Part shown: piece by piece, positions 32,815 through 41,429 of the stretch | Numbering within the stretch: position 1 is the stretch's first letter | How the letters are laid out: each line of letters opens with the position of its first letter | Source of the DNA: an uncultured bacterium | Lineage (GTDB): Bacteria > Actinomycetota > Coriobacteriia > Coriobacteriales > Coriobacteriaceae | Assembly: GCA_905214615.1 (NCBI GenBank) | Contig: CAJMMX010000002.1 | Coordinates: 1 to 56,542 of the forward strand | Direction of reading: 5' to 3' | DNA: 56,542 bases | The notes under the pieces: model-generated | What the model was told of the DNA's origin: nothing | Seen by the model: only the letters and a program-made list of their open reading frames with translations | Database searches by the model: none | Translations under genes and position numbers: made by a program

Positions 32815-34398
32815 TTATGCCTCCTTATTTCGATCGAACACGATTTGTCCGTCCGACATCGTCATATCAACCGCAAGATCGCGTGCGTCGCGATAATCGA
32901 GGTCGAACACATCCCGATTGAGCACGCAGATATCGGCAAGCTTGCCAACCTCAAGCGTACCCAGCTCGTCTTCGCGCATCAGATCGTACGCGCCCCCGGC
33001 AGTCCAAGCGCGCAAGAGCTCGACAAGCGTCAGCGTGTTGACCTCATTCACGGGCAGTCCGTCGGCGAAGAATCCGCCGCACGCGCTGTAGATTGACTCG
33101 CCCAGGCTCGGAATCAGCAGTGGCAAATCCGTTCCACAGCACACTGTGCATCCGGAATCTTCCATGCCGCGGCGATTCCAGCTGTGCAAAAGTCGCGTCT
33201 CGCCAATTTGTCGACGCATCATCGACAGGCAATCCTCGCGCCGGTCCAGCGTCAGAATCTGCGGATAGACCTCGCAAATTCCGCCTAACTTGCCAAACTC
33301 GACAAGATCGGTCGGGTCAGAGTTCTCGAGATCGGTAATCGCATGGCGGCGAAGCATCCGTCCATGCTCGTCTCGAGGCAGCGAGGCATAGAGCGCCACG
33401 GTGCGGCGAACGGCGCCATCGCCCTGGCAATGCAAGGAGTATCGGAAGCCCTCAGCATCAATTGCACGCAGCTCGTTCTCAATCAGATCCCACTCTGGCT
33501 CCTCGACGACCGTCTTGCCGGCAGCGCCCGCATCGGCCGTGTCCTCATAGGGGTCAATCATCTCGGCAAGCCCCGCCCATACGCCGCGATCGGTCATACG
33601 GTTGAAGCCAGAAAAACGAACGAACGGTCCCCGGAAGCGCTCTCGTGCCTCGCGGGCATATGCCAGATTTGCACCGGCACCCACCGGCTGCGACATCATA
33701 GAGACGCGAACCGTCAGCTCACCAGATTCCTCACGGCGAGCCATTTCGTCGGCAAAGCCGTAGTAGTCATCAAACGCCATCTCCTTGATGGCGGTAACGC
33801 CGCGCTCGTTAAGCATGTTCATGTAGTCCGAATACCCGGCACGCACCTCGGGCAGCGCGAGGAAATCGCTCATCATGCGCCAGATCTTCTCGGCATAGCA
33901 CGCCTGGGGTGTAAAGCCGTATCGCGCGCTGGCAGCAGCATTGAGAACGCAGGTCTCCGCTCCCGGTGTAAAGCAGACGACGGGGATATCGCCAAAACAA
34001 TCGTCAAACACAGCTGCCGTATTTGCGTTCTCGGCATCCGATGCCAACGTTTCGGGTAGGTTGTGGCCAAAAGCCGCCGCGCAATCCGGATGATCTTCTT
34101 TCCATGCACGCAAGAGCGACACAGCCTCTTTGGCATCAGCGATGCCGGACAGATCAGACCCCAACATCCGCAGCGCCCAACCTGTATAGAAGGTATGCAC
34201 ATCGATCAGGCCAGGCATGACAGTGCGGTCGCCCAGGTCAACTACCTCGTCCGCCTGGGTCAAATACGAAGCTAGCTCACACTTGGCGCCAACAGCCTCA
34301 ATTCGATTGCCACGGACCGCTACGAAACCTTCAAACGGCAGGTCCCCCGTACCGGTAAAGACGCTCTTAGACGTCAGGACCGTCAAACGATCAGACAT
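32815..34398 (-). CDS. YtcJ-type amidohydrolase with incomplete HxH motif
   Basis: The 527-residue protein from ATG 34398 (AGGTGG upstream) has the amidohydrolase_3 layout: a beta-sandwich start with VAVRGNRIEAVGA, VMPGLIDVHTFYTGWA, TAIKEMAFDDYYGFADEM, YSLHCQGDGAVRRTVALYA, TVCCGTDLPLLIPSLG and the terminal LGTLEVGKLADICVLNRDVF. Where family members have H-x-H after PGxxD, this one has H-T-F, so one metal ligand is missing. The substrate is unknown; in this locus it may release an amine from an amide or N-acyl Amadori compound before or after deglycation. It is separated from the FrlC-type gene by one base. Confidence 0.78.
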   Translation of the reverse strand: MSDRLTVLTSKSVFTGTGDLPFEGFVAVRGNRIEAVGAKCELASYLTQADEVVDLGDRTVMPGLIDVHTFYTGWALRMLGSDLSGIADAKEAVSLLRAWKEDHPDCAAAFGHNLPETLASDAENANTAAVFDDCFGDIPVVCFTPGAETCVLNAAASARYGFTPQACYAEKIWRMMSDFLALPEVRAGYSDYMNMLNERGVTAIKEMAFDDYYGFADEMARREESGELTVRVSMMSQPVGAGANLAYAREARERFRGPFVRFSGFNRMTDRGVWAGLAEMIDPYEDTADAGAAGKTVVEEPEWDLIENELRAIDAEGFRYSLHCQGDGAVRRTVALYASLPRDEHGRMLRRHAITDLENSDPTDLVEFGKLGGICEVYPQILTLDRREDCLSMMRRQIGETRLLHSWNRRGMEDSGCTVCCGTDLPLLIPSLGESIYSACGGFFADGLPVNEVNTLTLVELLRAWTAGGAYDLMREDELGTLEVGKLADICVLNRDVFDLDYRDARDLAVDMTMSDGQIVFDRNKEA

Positions 34399-34407
34399 CA
34401 CAACCAC

Positions 34408-35871
34408 CTACACCGGAAGCATGCCAGAGATTGCCGTTACGATCAGGCCAAAGACGACCATGAAAATGAAGAACTTCCAAATGGTCTTCCACCATTGGCC
34501 AAACGAAATCCTAGCCACGGCAAGACCGGCGACCGTCATGCCCGCCACGGGGCTGATGGTGTTGATGGTCTGGTTGGCAAACTGGAGCGCGGTGACGGCC
34601 GCCTCGGGATTGAGGCCCATGAGCTCGGTCAGGGGGCCCATAACGGGCATGGTGAGCGCCGCCAGGCCAGAACTCGAGGGAACCAGCAAAGAGAGCAGGC
34701 CAAGAACGATATACATAAACGTGGTGTAGACGGCGGCGGGTGCACCGGCAAGCGCAGTAGCGAGCGCCTGGAGGATGGTGTCGATGATCATGCCGCCCTC
34801 GGCGATGACCAGAATACCGCGAGCGATACCGATAACGATGGCAGCGTACGCAAAGTCGGCAAGACCCTTAACGAACTCCTCTGCGATCGTCTGCTGGTCA
34901 AGACCGCCCAGGATACCGGCAAGCAAGCCCATGCCAAGGAACACGGCGGAAATCTCATTCATGTACCAGCCCTGGGTAACAAGACCCCAGACGATAATGC
35001 CCATACCGCAAGCAAAATCGATAAGCACGAGCTTCTGACGGATAGTGAACTCTTCCTCGATGGAGGCATCGGTCACGGAAAACTCAATACGCTTGAGCTT
35101 ATCGTCCTCGTACACAATGGACGACTCGGGATTTTTCTTGACGCGCATGGCGTAGCGCATGGCCCATGCGATACCGACGGCAGTGAAGATGACCCAAGAA
35201 ACGGCACGCAGCCACAGTTGCGGATTACCCTCGATGCCAATGATGCCTTGGGCGATCAAAACATTAAACGGGTCGATGGTCGAAGCACAATATCCCAAGT
35301 TAGGACCAAGGAAGCAGATGATGAATGCCGTCATCGAGTCATAACCGATACCCATCATGATGGGAATGAAGATGGCATAGAACGGCAGGGCTTCCTCAGA
35401 CATACCAAACGTAGTGCCGCAAATGGACAGCAACGTCATCGTGATGGGAATGATGAGGATGTCCTTGTTCTTGAGCTTTTTAATCACACGGCTCATGCCG
35501 GCATTCAAAGCGTTGGTCTTGGTGATGATTGCGAACGATCCGCCAATCAATAAGACGAACGCAACGACGTCGGCAGCCTCTTGGATACCCTTGGTGGGCG
35601 CTTGCAGGACCGCGAAGATATCCTGGCCCAGATTGATGGTCTCACCGGTCTCGGAATCGGTGTAGTTCTTATCGACCTGTTCATAGGTTCCAGCAACGGC
35701 GACTTCACGCTCGCCCGCCGCTGTCGAAATCGTCTTGCGCTGATACTGACCAGAGGGAACGATCCAAGTCAGGACCGCAAAGACAACGATCAGCAAGAAC
35801 ATGATCGTATAGACATGCGGTAATTTGAACTTAAAACGTCTGTTTGTCTTCTTCGCCTTCGTATCTGACAT
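34408..35871 (-). CDS. YfcC/DcuC-family transporter of the fructosamine cluster
   Basis: The 487-residue membrane protein from ATG 35871 (GGAGG six bases upstream) has about twelve helices. The family hallmarks are FKLPHVYTIMFLLIVVFAVL with WIVPSGQYQR at the N-terminus, GTTFGMSEEALPFYAIFIPI, LGPNLGYCASTIDPFNVLIA and LLVPSSSGLAALTMPVMGP. Relatives transport C4-dicarboxylates or act as amino acid/ornithine carriers. It is the first structural gene of the cluster and therefore the presumed uptake system for its substrate. Classical frl operons use an APC permease or an ABC importer, so the choice of carrier is unusual. Confidence 0.85.
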   Translation of the reverse strand: MSDTKAKKTNRRFKFKLPHVYTIMFLLIVVFAVLTWIVPSGQYQRKTISTAAGEREVAVAGTYEQVDKNYTDSETGETINLGQDIFAVLQAPTKGIQEAADVVAFVLLIGGSFAIITKTNALNAGMSRVIKKLKNKDILIIPITMTLLSICGTTFGMSEEALPFYAIFIPIMMGIGYDSMTAFIICFLGPNLGYCASTIDPFNVLIAQGIIGIEGNPQLWLRAVSWVIFTAVGIAWAMRYAMRVKKNPESSIVYEDDKLKRIEFSVTDASIEEEFTIRQKLVLIDFACGMGIIVWGLVTQGWYMNEISAVFLGMGLLAGILGGLDQQTIAEEFVKGLADFAYAAIVIGIARGILVIAEGGMIIDTILQALATALAGAPAAVYTTFMYIVLGLLSLLVPSSSGLAALTMPVMGPLTELMGLNPEAAVTALQFANQTINTISPVAGMTVAGLAVARISFGQWWKTIWKFFIFMVVFGLIVTAISGMLPV

Positions 35872-35913
35872 AGATACCTCCAAAGAACTCGAGACTGCAT
35901 CGCATCTCGCTTC

Positions 35914-35936
35914 AATGTTTGCACAATGCAAACGTT
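35914..35936. promoter_or_regulatory. Palindromic operator upstream of the catabolic cluster
   Basis: AATGTTTGC-ACAAT-GCAAACGTT is a 23-base palindrome with one mismatch, 42 bases upstream of the transporter start. It is a good candidate for the binding site of the adjacent GntR-UTRA regulator. Confidence 0.55.
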
Positions 35937-36042
35937 CTATGACGTCCCATAGATTACCAGCAGCTTTTCTCGTCATCAAGATAATTTCAAACTGATTGCC
36001 GCAACGCGGTTGAACGGTTGCGTTTGCGCCGTGAACGGTATG

Positions 36043-36076
36043 GAGACGCCCGGTGAGATGATCCACCGGGCGTCTC
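36043..36076. terminator. Perfect 12-base stem-loop after the GntR gene
   Basis: GAGACGCCCGGT pairs perfectly with ACCGGGCGTCTC around a ten-base loop, 14 bases after the regulator stop. No T-run follows on the minus strand, so it may terminate weakly or act as an mRNA end structure. Confidence 0.6.
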
Positions 36077-36089
36077 AATTCGCAATGTC

Positions 36090-36833
36090 CTAGATGTCAA
36101 AAACGTAGCGAGACCCAACGATCCGCTGACGACCGATGATAAACGGCCGCCGCTGCTCGTCGAAAAAGAAGGCTTCCATATAAAACAAGGGTTCGCCAAC
36201 GGGAACTGCCAACAGCCGAGCGACCTCGGGCGACGCGCACGCGATCTCGAGTGTGCACGGGTCGGTAAACGCGGGCGTACGGCCCGTCCGGTTACGCACG
36301 AACTCAAAAATGGATTGGTTAGATAGAGGTGCCGTTGATAGATAAGCGTTGTCCTCGTAAACGTATATGTTGTTCTCGAGCATGACGGGGACTCCATCGG
36401 CAGTACGCACACGCTCAACGCAAATCAAATCAGTTCCAACGGGAACACCAAAGAACTGCGCTTCGGTGGAATCCGCCGGCAGTATCTTTCTCGAAATGAC
36501 GCACGCCCCCGGCTCCATTCCGTTAACGCGGCATGCGTCCGAAAAACTCTGGACGTCATCCTTCTGGCGAATCTTGCGCTTAAGCTTGGGGGCATTGACA
36601 AACGTGCCTTTCCCCTGCCGCTTCGTTAGATAGCCCTGCTGGACGAGCTCCTCAATAGCGCGTCGCACGGTAACGCGGCCAACTTTATAGCTCTCAGCCA
36701 ATTCGAATTCATTGGGTATCCGCGCGCCCGCCTTGTAGGCACCGGAGTTAATTTCGTTTTTAATGATATCGATAACCTGTTGGTACAGCGGTATCGCTGC
36801 TTTACCGTCAGTTAGCCCTTCAGTCGGTGGCAT
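36090..36833 (-). CDS. GntR-family regulator with UTRA ligand domain
   Basis: The 247-residue protein has an N-terminal winged helix (IPLYQQVIDIIKNEINSGAY, IPNEFELAESYKVGRVTVRR, LVQQGYLTKRQGKGTFV) and from about residue 95 a UTRA effector domain (ERVRTADGVPVMLENNIYVY, LFYMEAFFFDEQRRPF). UTRA regulators sense phosphorylated or amine-linked sugars; FrlR belongs here. The gene directly precedes the cluster on the same strand, with a hairpin and a palindromic operator between it and the transporter. It likely represses the cluster until its substrate is present. Confidence 0.9.
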   Translation of the reverse strand: MPPTEGLTDGKAAIPLYQQVIDIIKNEINSGAYKAGARIPNEFELAESYKVGRVTVRRAIEELVQQGYLTKRQGKGTFVNAPKLKRKIRQKDDVQSFSDACRVNGMEPGACVISRKILPADSTEAQFFGVPVGTDLICVERVRTADGVPVMLENNIYVYEDNAYLSTAPLSNQSIFEFVRNRTGRTPAFTDPCTLEIACASPEVARLLAVPVGEPLFYMEAFFFDEQRRPFIIGRQRIVGSRYVFDI

Positions 36834-36863
36834 ATACTCTCTCCCAGCACAATTAAGTCTAAA

Positions 36864-36900
36864 GCGGGCCCAAGGGCATTCAACAAGCCCTTAAGCCCGC
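36864..36900 (-). terminator. Stem-loop terminator of the HAD phosphatase gene
   Basis: GCGGGCTTAAGGGC pairs with GCCCTTGGGCCCGC, with bulges, followed by TTTAGACTT on the minus strand. Confidence 0.6.
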
Positions 36901-36983
36901 ATTAGCATTAAGTATGCTTGCTGCCGCACCAAAATGTCGGGTATTTACTCATCGGACCCGAAAAACGCGCAACTACCGCGCTC

Positions 36984-37643
36984 CTAAGAAAGCGTGAGCA
37001 GCTCCGGCAGCTGGTCGATAATCTTGTCCGCGGCATCTTGGCTAAAGCCGAAGCGTTCCTCGCGCTTGGCAATGACCGTCAGGCCGGCTCGCTTGCCGGC
37101 AGTGATGCCGGGCACCGAATCCTCAACGCAGCAGCAGCGATTCGCGGGCAGCCCCAGCAGGTCCAATGCATGCAGGTAGATGTCGGGCTCGGGCTTGCTC
37201 TCCTTAAACTGCTCGCCGCTCACCACATACTCAAAGGCATCCGACAGCCCGCATGCGTTGAGCACTTCCTCGATGCTATCCATGGGAGACGAGCTGGCAA
37301 GCGCCACGCGAACGCCGCGGCGCGGCAGCTCTCGAATCGTATCCACGGCGCCTGGGTTAATCAAAGCCTGATAGTCGCGCGGACGCTTATGCGCCCATTC
37401 GTCCCAACGGGCCAACGCCTCCTCGCCAGTAAAATGCCCCTTACCGGCGCGCTCAAACCAATCGACCAGCATATGCAGAAAGAACTGATGCGAGGTACCG
37501 ACCTGCCCATTCAGCTCCTCTTGAGTCAGGTTAAGCCCAAGCTCCTTGGCAAACGCGGCAGTCTCGCCCAGGTAGTAATACTCGGTATCGACAATGACAC
37601 CGTCCATGTCAAAGATAACGGCGTCGAACGGAAATGCGGACAC
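36984..37643 (-). CDS. HAD-superfamily phosphatase, beta-phosphoglucomutase-like
   Basis: The 219-residue protein starts at GTG 37643 (GGAGG five bases upstream). Motif I is AVIFDMDGVIVDTE with the nucleophile aspartate, motif II VALASSSPMDS, motif III lysine in KESKPEPDIYLHAL, and motif IV VEDSVPGITAGKRAG. The helical cap follows motif I directly (cap type 1), as in phosphoglucomutase and small sugar phosphatases. The substrate is unknown. It sits between two terminators and is probably transcribed alone. Confidence 0.88.
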   Translation of the reverse strand: MSAFPFDAVIFDMDGVIVDTEYYYLGETAAFAKELGLNLTQEELNGQVGTSHQFFLHMLVDWFERAGKGHFTGEEALARWDEWAHKRPRDYQALINPGAVDTIRELPRRGVRVALASSSPMDSIEEVLNACGLSDAFEYVVSGEQFKESKPEPDIYLHALDLLGLPANRCCCVEDSVPGITAGKRAGLTVIAKREERFGFSQDAADKIIDQLPELLTLS

Positions 37644-37658
37644 GGCACCCTCCCTAAC

Positions 37659-37684
37659 AAAAGGGCGCCTGTAAGCAGGCGCCC
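37659..37684 (-). terminator. Terminator of the Cof-type HAD gene
   Basis: GGGCGCCTG pairs perfectly with CAGGCGCCC around TTAC/GTAA, followed by TTTT on the minus strand. Confidence 0.9.
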
Positions 37685-37706
37685 GAACCATGCATTATCG
37701 GCGATT

Positions 37707-38549
37707 CTAGCCCAGCAGCTTATCCAGCGCCACCGCAATACCGTCTTCGTTGTTATTGGCGGTCACCATCTGGGCCACAGCCTTAACCTCATCGACGGCG
37801 TTACCCATGGCAACACCGGTGCCGGCCCACTCAATCATGGACTTGTCGTTCTGGCCGTCGCCAAACGAGACAACCTCGCTGGCATCAATACCCAGCTTGG
37901 ACAGGGCGCCCTCGAGCGCACGAGCCTTGTCGATGCCGGGCGCCGTATATTCAAAATACCAGTCAGCCGTAAACATACCCGACAGCGTCTGGGTAAAGGG
38001 CGCATACATCTCCTCGTGATGCGCCTGCAGGTAGGTCGGATCGCCCGCCGTCAGCAGCTTGTCCACGGGATAAGCATCAGCAACCTCATGCAGGCTCTCC
38101 ACCTCGCGAATCTTAAGATCGCACGCGTCGCGCTCATACTTGACGATATTCTTCTGCGAGCCGTCAGGCAGCGTGATCATGCAATGGTACGAGTCCTCGA
38201 CGTGCAAATCACGACCGAGCGAAATCATAGGGATCACGTCAAAATTACGCAGGTGATCAATCAAGCGATGCAATTCGTCGGCAGGCATAGCCTGATCGAA
38301 CAGCACCTCATCGGTCTGAGCGTCGACCACATGCGCGCCATTAAAGGCAACTAGCAGACCGTCATGGTTTTGAAGGTCGAGCTCCTGCGCCAAGGCGTGC
38401 AGCCCCCATGCGGGACGGCCCGAAGCCAAGATGAGCTTAATGCCCGACTCCTGCGCCGCGAGCAGCTTCTCGCGCGTACGCGGGCTGATGACCTTTTGGT
38501 CGTTGGTGAGCGTACCGTCGATATCCATTGCGATGGCCTTGATTGCCAT
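37707..38549 (-). CDS. Cof-type HAD-IIB phosphatase
   Basis: The 280-residue protein from ATG 38549 (GGGAGG five bases upstream) has AIAMDIDGTLTNDQKVISP as motif I, LILASGRPAWGL as motif II, a large alpha/beta cap (type C2B) in the middle, and VVSFGDGQNDKSMIEWAGTG as motif IV. The family dephosphorylates sugar phosphates, flavin or pyridoxal phosphates with broad specificity. Length and motifs are normal; the long upstream frame to 38735 has no ribosome binding site. Confidence 0.9.
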   Translation of the reverse strand: MAIKAIAMDIDGTLTNDQKVISPRTREKLLAAQESGIKLILASGRPAWGLHALAQELDLQNHDGLLVAFNGAHVVDAQTDEVLFDQAMPADELHRLIDHLRNFDVIPMISLGRDLHVEDSYHCMITLPDGSQKNIVKYERDACDLKIREVESLHEVADAYPVDKLLTAGDPTYLQAHHEEMYAPFTQTLSGMFTADWYFEYTAPGIDKARALEGALSKLGIDASEVVSFGDGQNDKSMIEWAGTGVAMGNAVDEVKAVAQMVTANNNEDGIAVALDKLLG

Positions 38550-38723
38550 ATATGCCTCCCTGTCATTGAGCAACCTTGTCTGAGCCATCATACAGAACAC
38601 CCACGGCGGCGCTGTTTGCAACGGGAAAAATGTCATATTGTCCCAAACATGAACGGCGTGCCTTCGACGATTGCGATGCCCGTCGAGGCGCCTCCCGATA
38701 CATTCCATTCTATCCAGATAGCA

Positions 38724-38755
38724 AAGGGCCCGCATCCCAACGGATACGGGCCCTT
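38724..38755 (-). terminator. Terminator of pgi
   Basis: GGGCCCG-T-ATCC pairs with GGAT-G-CGGGCCC (mismatch allowed) and is followed by TTTGC on the minus strand. Confidence 0.7.
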
Positions 38756-38786
38756 GTCGGCTATGCGTTAGTTTTCGCAGCGAATC

Positions 38787-40481
38787 CTACTTACGGTGCG
38801 CGCGATAGAACTCGATGAGCGCCTGGGTCGAAGCGTCCTGCTCGGCCTTGGCGGCGTCGTCGTGGAAGGCAGGGGTGATCTGCTTGGCAAGCTGCTTGCC
38901 CAGCTCAACGCCCCACTGGTCGTAGGAGTCGATGCCCCAGACCGTACCCTCGACAAACGTGATGTGCTCGTACAGGGCGATGAGCTCGCCGAGCGCGAAC
39001 GGGGTCAGCGTGTCGCCAAAGATCGAGGTCGTCGGACGGTTGCCCTCAAAGCAGCGAGCCGGGACGATCTGCTCGGGCGTGCCCTCGGCGCGCACCTCAT
39101 CGGCCGTCTTGCCAAAGGCGAGCGCCTTGGTCTGGGCCAGGAAGTTGCCCAGGAACAGCTCGTGCACGTCCTGGCCGTTGTCGGTTGCAGGGTTGGCGGT
39201 GTTGGCGAAGGCGATGAAGTCGGCCGGAACCACCACGGTGCCCTGGTGCAGCAGCTGGTAGAAGGCATGCTGGCCGTTGGTGCCGGGCTCGCCCCAGAAG
39301 ATTTCACCGGTGTCGGAGGTCACGGCGCTGCCGTCCCAGCGGACATGCTTGCCGTTGGACTCCATGGTGAGCTGCTGCAGGTAGGCCGGGAAACGGTGCA
39401 GGTACTGGCAGTACGGCAGCACGGCGTGGCTCTTGGAACCGAAGAAGTTGACATACCAGACGTTGAGCAGGCCCATCAGCGCGACGGCGTTGTTCTCGAG
39501 CGGGGTGTTGCAGAAGTACTCGTCGATGGCGTGGAAGCCCTCGAGGAACTGCTGGAAACGCTCGGGGCCGAGCACGACGATCAGCGACAGGCCCACGGCG
39601 GAGTCGACGGAGTAGCGGCCGCCGACCCAGTTCCAGAAGCCGAAGGCGTTAGCGGGGTCGATACCGAAGGCCTCGACCTTCTCGAGTGCGGTGGAAACGG
39701 CGACGAAGTGCTTTGCCACGGCCTCGGCGTTCTGCTCATCGGAGCCATCGATGGCGCCCTGAGCCTTGAGCTGCTCGAGCATCCAGGTCTTGACCTCGCG
39801 GGCGTTGGTGAGGGTCTCAAGCGTGGTGAAGGTCTTGGAGACGATGATCACGAGCGTGGTCTCGGGATCCAGACCCTTGAGCTTCTCTGCCTGATCGTTG
39901 GGGTCGATGTTGGAGATGTAGCGGCAATCGATACCGGCGTCGGCATAGGGACGCAGGGCCTCGTAAGCCATGACCGGACCCAGGTCGGAGCCACCGATGC
40001 CGATGGACACCAGATGCTCGATCTTCTTGCCGGTAACGCCCTTCCACTCACCGGAGCGCACGCGCTCGGCAAAGGCATACATGCGATCGAGGACCTCGTG
40101 CACGTCGGCGACGACGTCCTGGCCGTCAACGATGAGCTGGCCCTTCTCGCTTGCCGGGCGGCGCAGAGCGGTGTGCAGGACGGCGCGGTCCTCGGTGGTG
40201 TTGATGTGCTCGCCGGAGAACATGGCGTCGCGGCGCTCCTCGAGCTTCACCTCGCGGGCAAGATCGCACAGCAGCTTGACGGTCTCATCGGTCACCAGGT
40301 TCTTGGACAGGTCGAAGTGCAGGTCACCGGCGTCAAAGCTCAGCTTGTTCACGCGCTCGGCATCGGCGGCGAACCAGGCCTTAAGGTCGATACCTTCGGC
40401 CTCGAGCTTCTCCTGATGAGCCTCGAGCGCCTTCCAAGCGGCAGTCGACGTAGCATCGATAGGTGCGGCAACAGTTGCCAT
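38787..40481 (-). CDS. pgi: Glucose-6-phosphate isomerase
   Basis: This cytosolic enzyme interconverts glucose-6-phosphate and fructose-6-phosphate. The 564-residue protein from ATG 40481 (GAGGAGG five bases upstream) shows VSIGIGGSDLGPVMAYEAL, the phosphate-binding IIVSKTFTTLETLTNAR, FGFWNWVGGRYSVDSAVGLS, the catalytic-glutamate/histidine region TMESNGKHVRW and GIDSYDQWGVELGK with the catalytic lysine. Length is normal for the long bacterial form. It would carry glucose-6-phosphate released by the FrlB-type deglycase into glycolysis. Confidence 0.96.
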   Translation of the reverse strand: MATVAAPIDATSTAAWKALEAHQEKLEAEGIDLKAWFAADAERVNKLSFDAGDLHFDLSKNLVTDETVKLLCDLAREVKLEERRDAMFSGEHINTTEDRAVLHTALRRPASEKGQLIVDGQDVVADVHEVLDRMYAFAERVRSGEWKGVTGKKIEHLVSIGIGGSDLGPVMAYEALRPYADAGIDCRYISNIDPNDQAEKLKGLDPETTLVIIVSKTFTTLETLTNAREVKTWMLEQLKAQGAIDGSDEQNAEAVAKHFVAVSTALEKVEAFGIDPANAFGFWNWVGGRYSVDSAVGLSLIVVLGPERFQQFLEGFHAIDEYFCNTPLENNAVALMGLLNVWYVNFFGSKSHAVLPYCQYLHRFPAYLQQLTMESNGKHVRWDGSAVTSDTGEIFWGEPGTNGQHAFYQLLHQGTVVVPADFIAFANTANPATDNGQDVHELFLGNFLAQTKALAFGKTADEVRAEGTPEQIVPARCFEGNRPTTSIFGDTLTPFALGELIALYEHITFVEGTVWGIDSYDQWGVELGKQLAKQITPAFHDDAAKAEQDASTQALIEFYRAHRK

Positions 40482-40607
40482 AGGGTCCTCCTCAGCATAC
40501 GGGCACACGCCTCCATGCGCCCGGACATTCAGATGCCACTATTCTAGCGCAGGTCAAGACTATAATCAGCGAGCGTTGCCAATCGGCCCCCCAACGGCAA
40601 CCGACCA

Positions 40608-40670
40608 AAAAGGGACAGGTTTATTTTGGCAGGTCAAACGCTTTACCAACCAAAAATAACCTATCCCTTT
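40608..40670. repeat. GGGACAGG-type palindromic repeat (full hairpin)
   Basis: AAAGGGACAGGTTTATTTTG on the left pairs with a right arm that reads CAAAAATAACCTATCCCTTT, giving a ~63-base imperfect palindrome. The head GGGACAGG is shared with the elements at 7667, 8880 and, more weakly, 41345. It lies between pgi and the Fe-ADH-like gene. Confidence 0.7.
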
Positions 40671-40680
40671 ATGGTAAATA

Positions 40681-41205
40681 TTAGGCCGCGGCGCACACAC
40701 TGCCGAGCAGCTCGCGCAAGGGCGAGCCGATACCCTCCAGCAGTTCGGGAGCGATGATGGCGAAAACGGGAACCTCGCCGGCACCCACAACGGCGGGCAC
40801 TTTTCCCTCGGAGACGATGCATCCGTAGGGAACAAAGCCGTCCTCGCCGGCATCGAGCACGGCCATGCGACGAGCGAGTTCGCGCGCAAAGCCCGCCGTA
40901 TCGGCATCGCCGATCGCCAGGACAAAGTCCACGCCCTCATCGGTCGCCAGGGCTACGGCCTCATCGACCAAATCGTCTCCCCCGTCGCCCCCGACCAAGC
41001 CGCAACGAAAGAGCACGCGTTCGAGCAGGGCGCGATCGAGCGAGCCCAGCGCCGCCGAAACGAGCTCATCACGCGTGTGCTTGTCGCCTCCCAGCACGAC
41101 CAGTGTCTTGGTGCCGCCATAGTGGGCAACCAATCGCCCGCACCAGCGAGCCACGTCCCCATCCGCAACCAAGCGCGTCGGCATACCAAACCCATAGTTA
41201 ACCAT
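40681..41205 (-). CDS. Truncated iron-alcohol-dehydrogenase-like protein
   Basis: The 174-residue protein from ATG 41205 begins MVNYGFGMPTRLVADGDVAR and continues TLVVLGGDKHTRDELVSAA, ALLERVLFRCGLVGGDGGDD and VALATDEGVDFVLAIGDADT. This order matches the N-terminal NAD-binding domain of group III alcohol/butanol dehydrogenases. The usual GGGSxxDxAK turn is replaced by GDADTAGFAREL, and the C-terminal iron-binding domain with its His ligands is absent. The protein then ends in a short unrelated tail. It is therefore either a decayed dehydrogenase or a small nucleotide-binding protein of new use. An alternative start is ATG 41256. Confidence 0.6.
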   Translation of the reverse strand: MVNYGFGMPTRLVADGDVARWCGRLVAHYGGTKTLVVLGGDKHTRDELVSAALGSLDRALLERVLFRCGLVGGDGGDDLVDEAVALATDEGVDFVLAIGDADTAGFARELARRMAVLDAGEDGFVPYGCIVSEGKVPAVVGAGEVPVFAIIAPELLEGIGSPLRELLGSVCAAA

Positions 41206-41384
41206 TATCCCCACAACCCTTCCGTGCTTTATGGTGGCATCAATCGTTAGCCTCATGCTACGAAGCGAGCTTTTCCGAGCTGTTTCGCGCTCTTTAGGGC
41301 TGCGTTAAAAACCCGATGCAACCGCACGACCATACCTGCCAAAAAGGGACAGATTTTGACGGTGTCCGGTCGAGCAGGTATTAT

Positions 41385-41415
41385 CGAACAGGTATTCGAT
41401 AAGAACATGTGTTTG
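41385..41415 (+). promoter_or_regulatory. Two LexA-like SOS boxes upstream of the Y-family polymerase
   Basis: CGAACAGGTATTCG (41385-41398) and AGAACATGTGTTTG (41402-41415) each fit the GAACnnnnGTTC-type box with one or two deviations and lie side by side, 14-45 bases before the start codon. They indicate DNA-damage control. Confidence 0.65.
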
Positions 41416-41429
41416 ATGGGAGGGCTCGG

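Noticed and set aside
38796..40547. 583-codon open frame on the plus strand opposite pgi
   Set aside because: It is a GC-rich shadow: pgi on the other strand has all catalytic motifs, while this frame is low-complexity Val/Gly/Leu without domains or a ribosome binding site.
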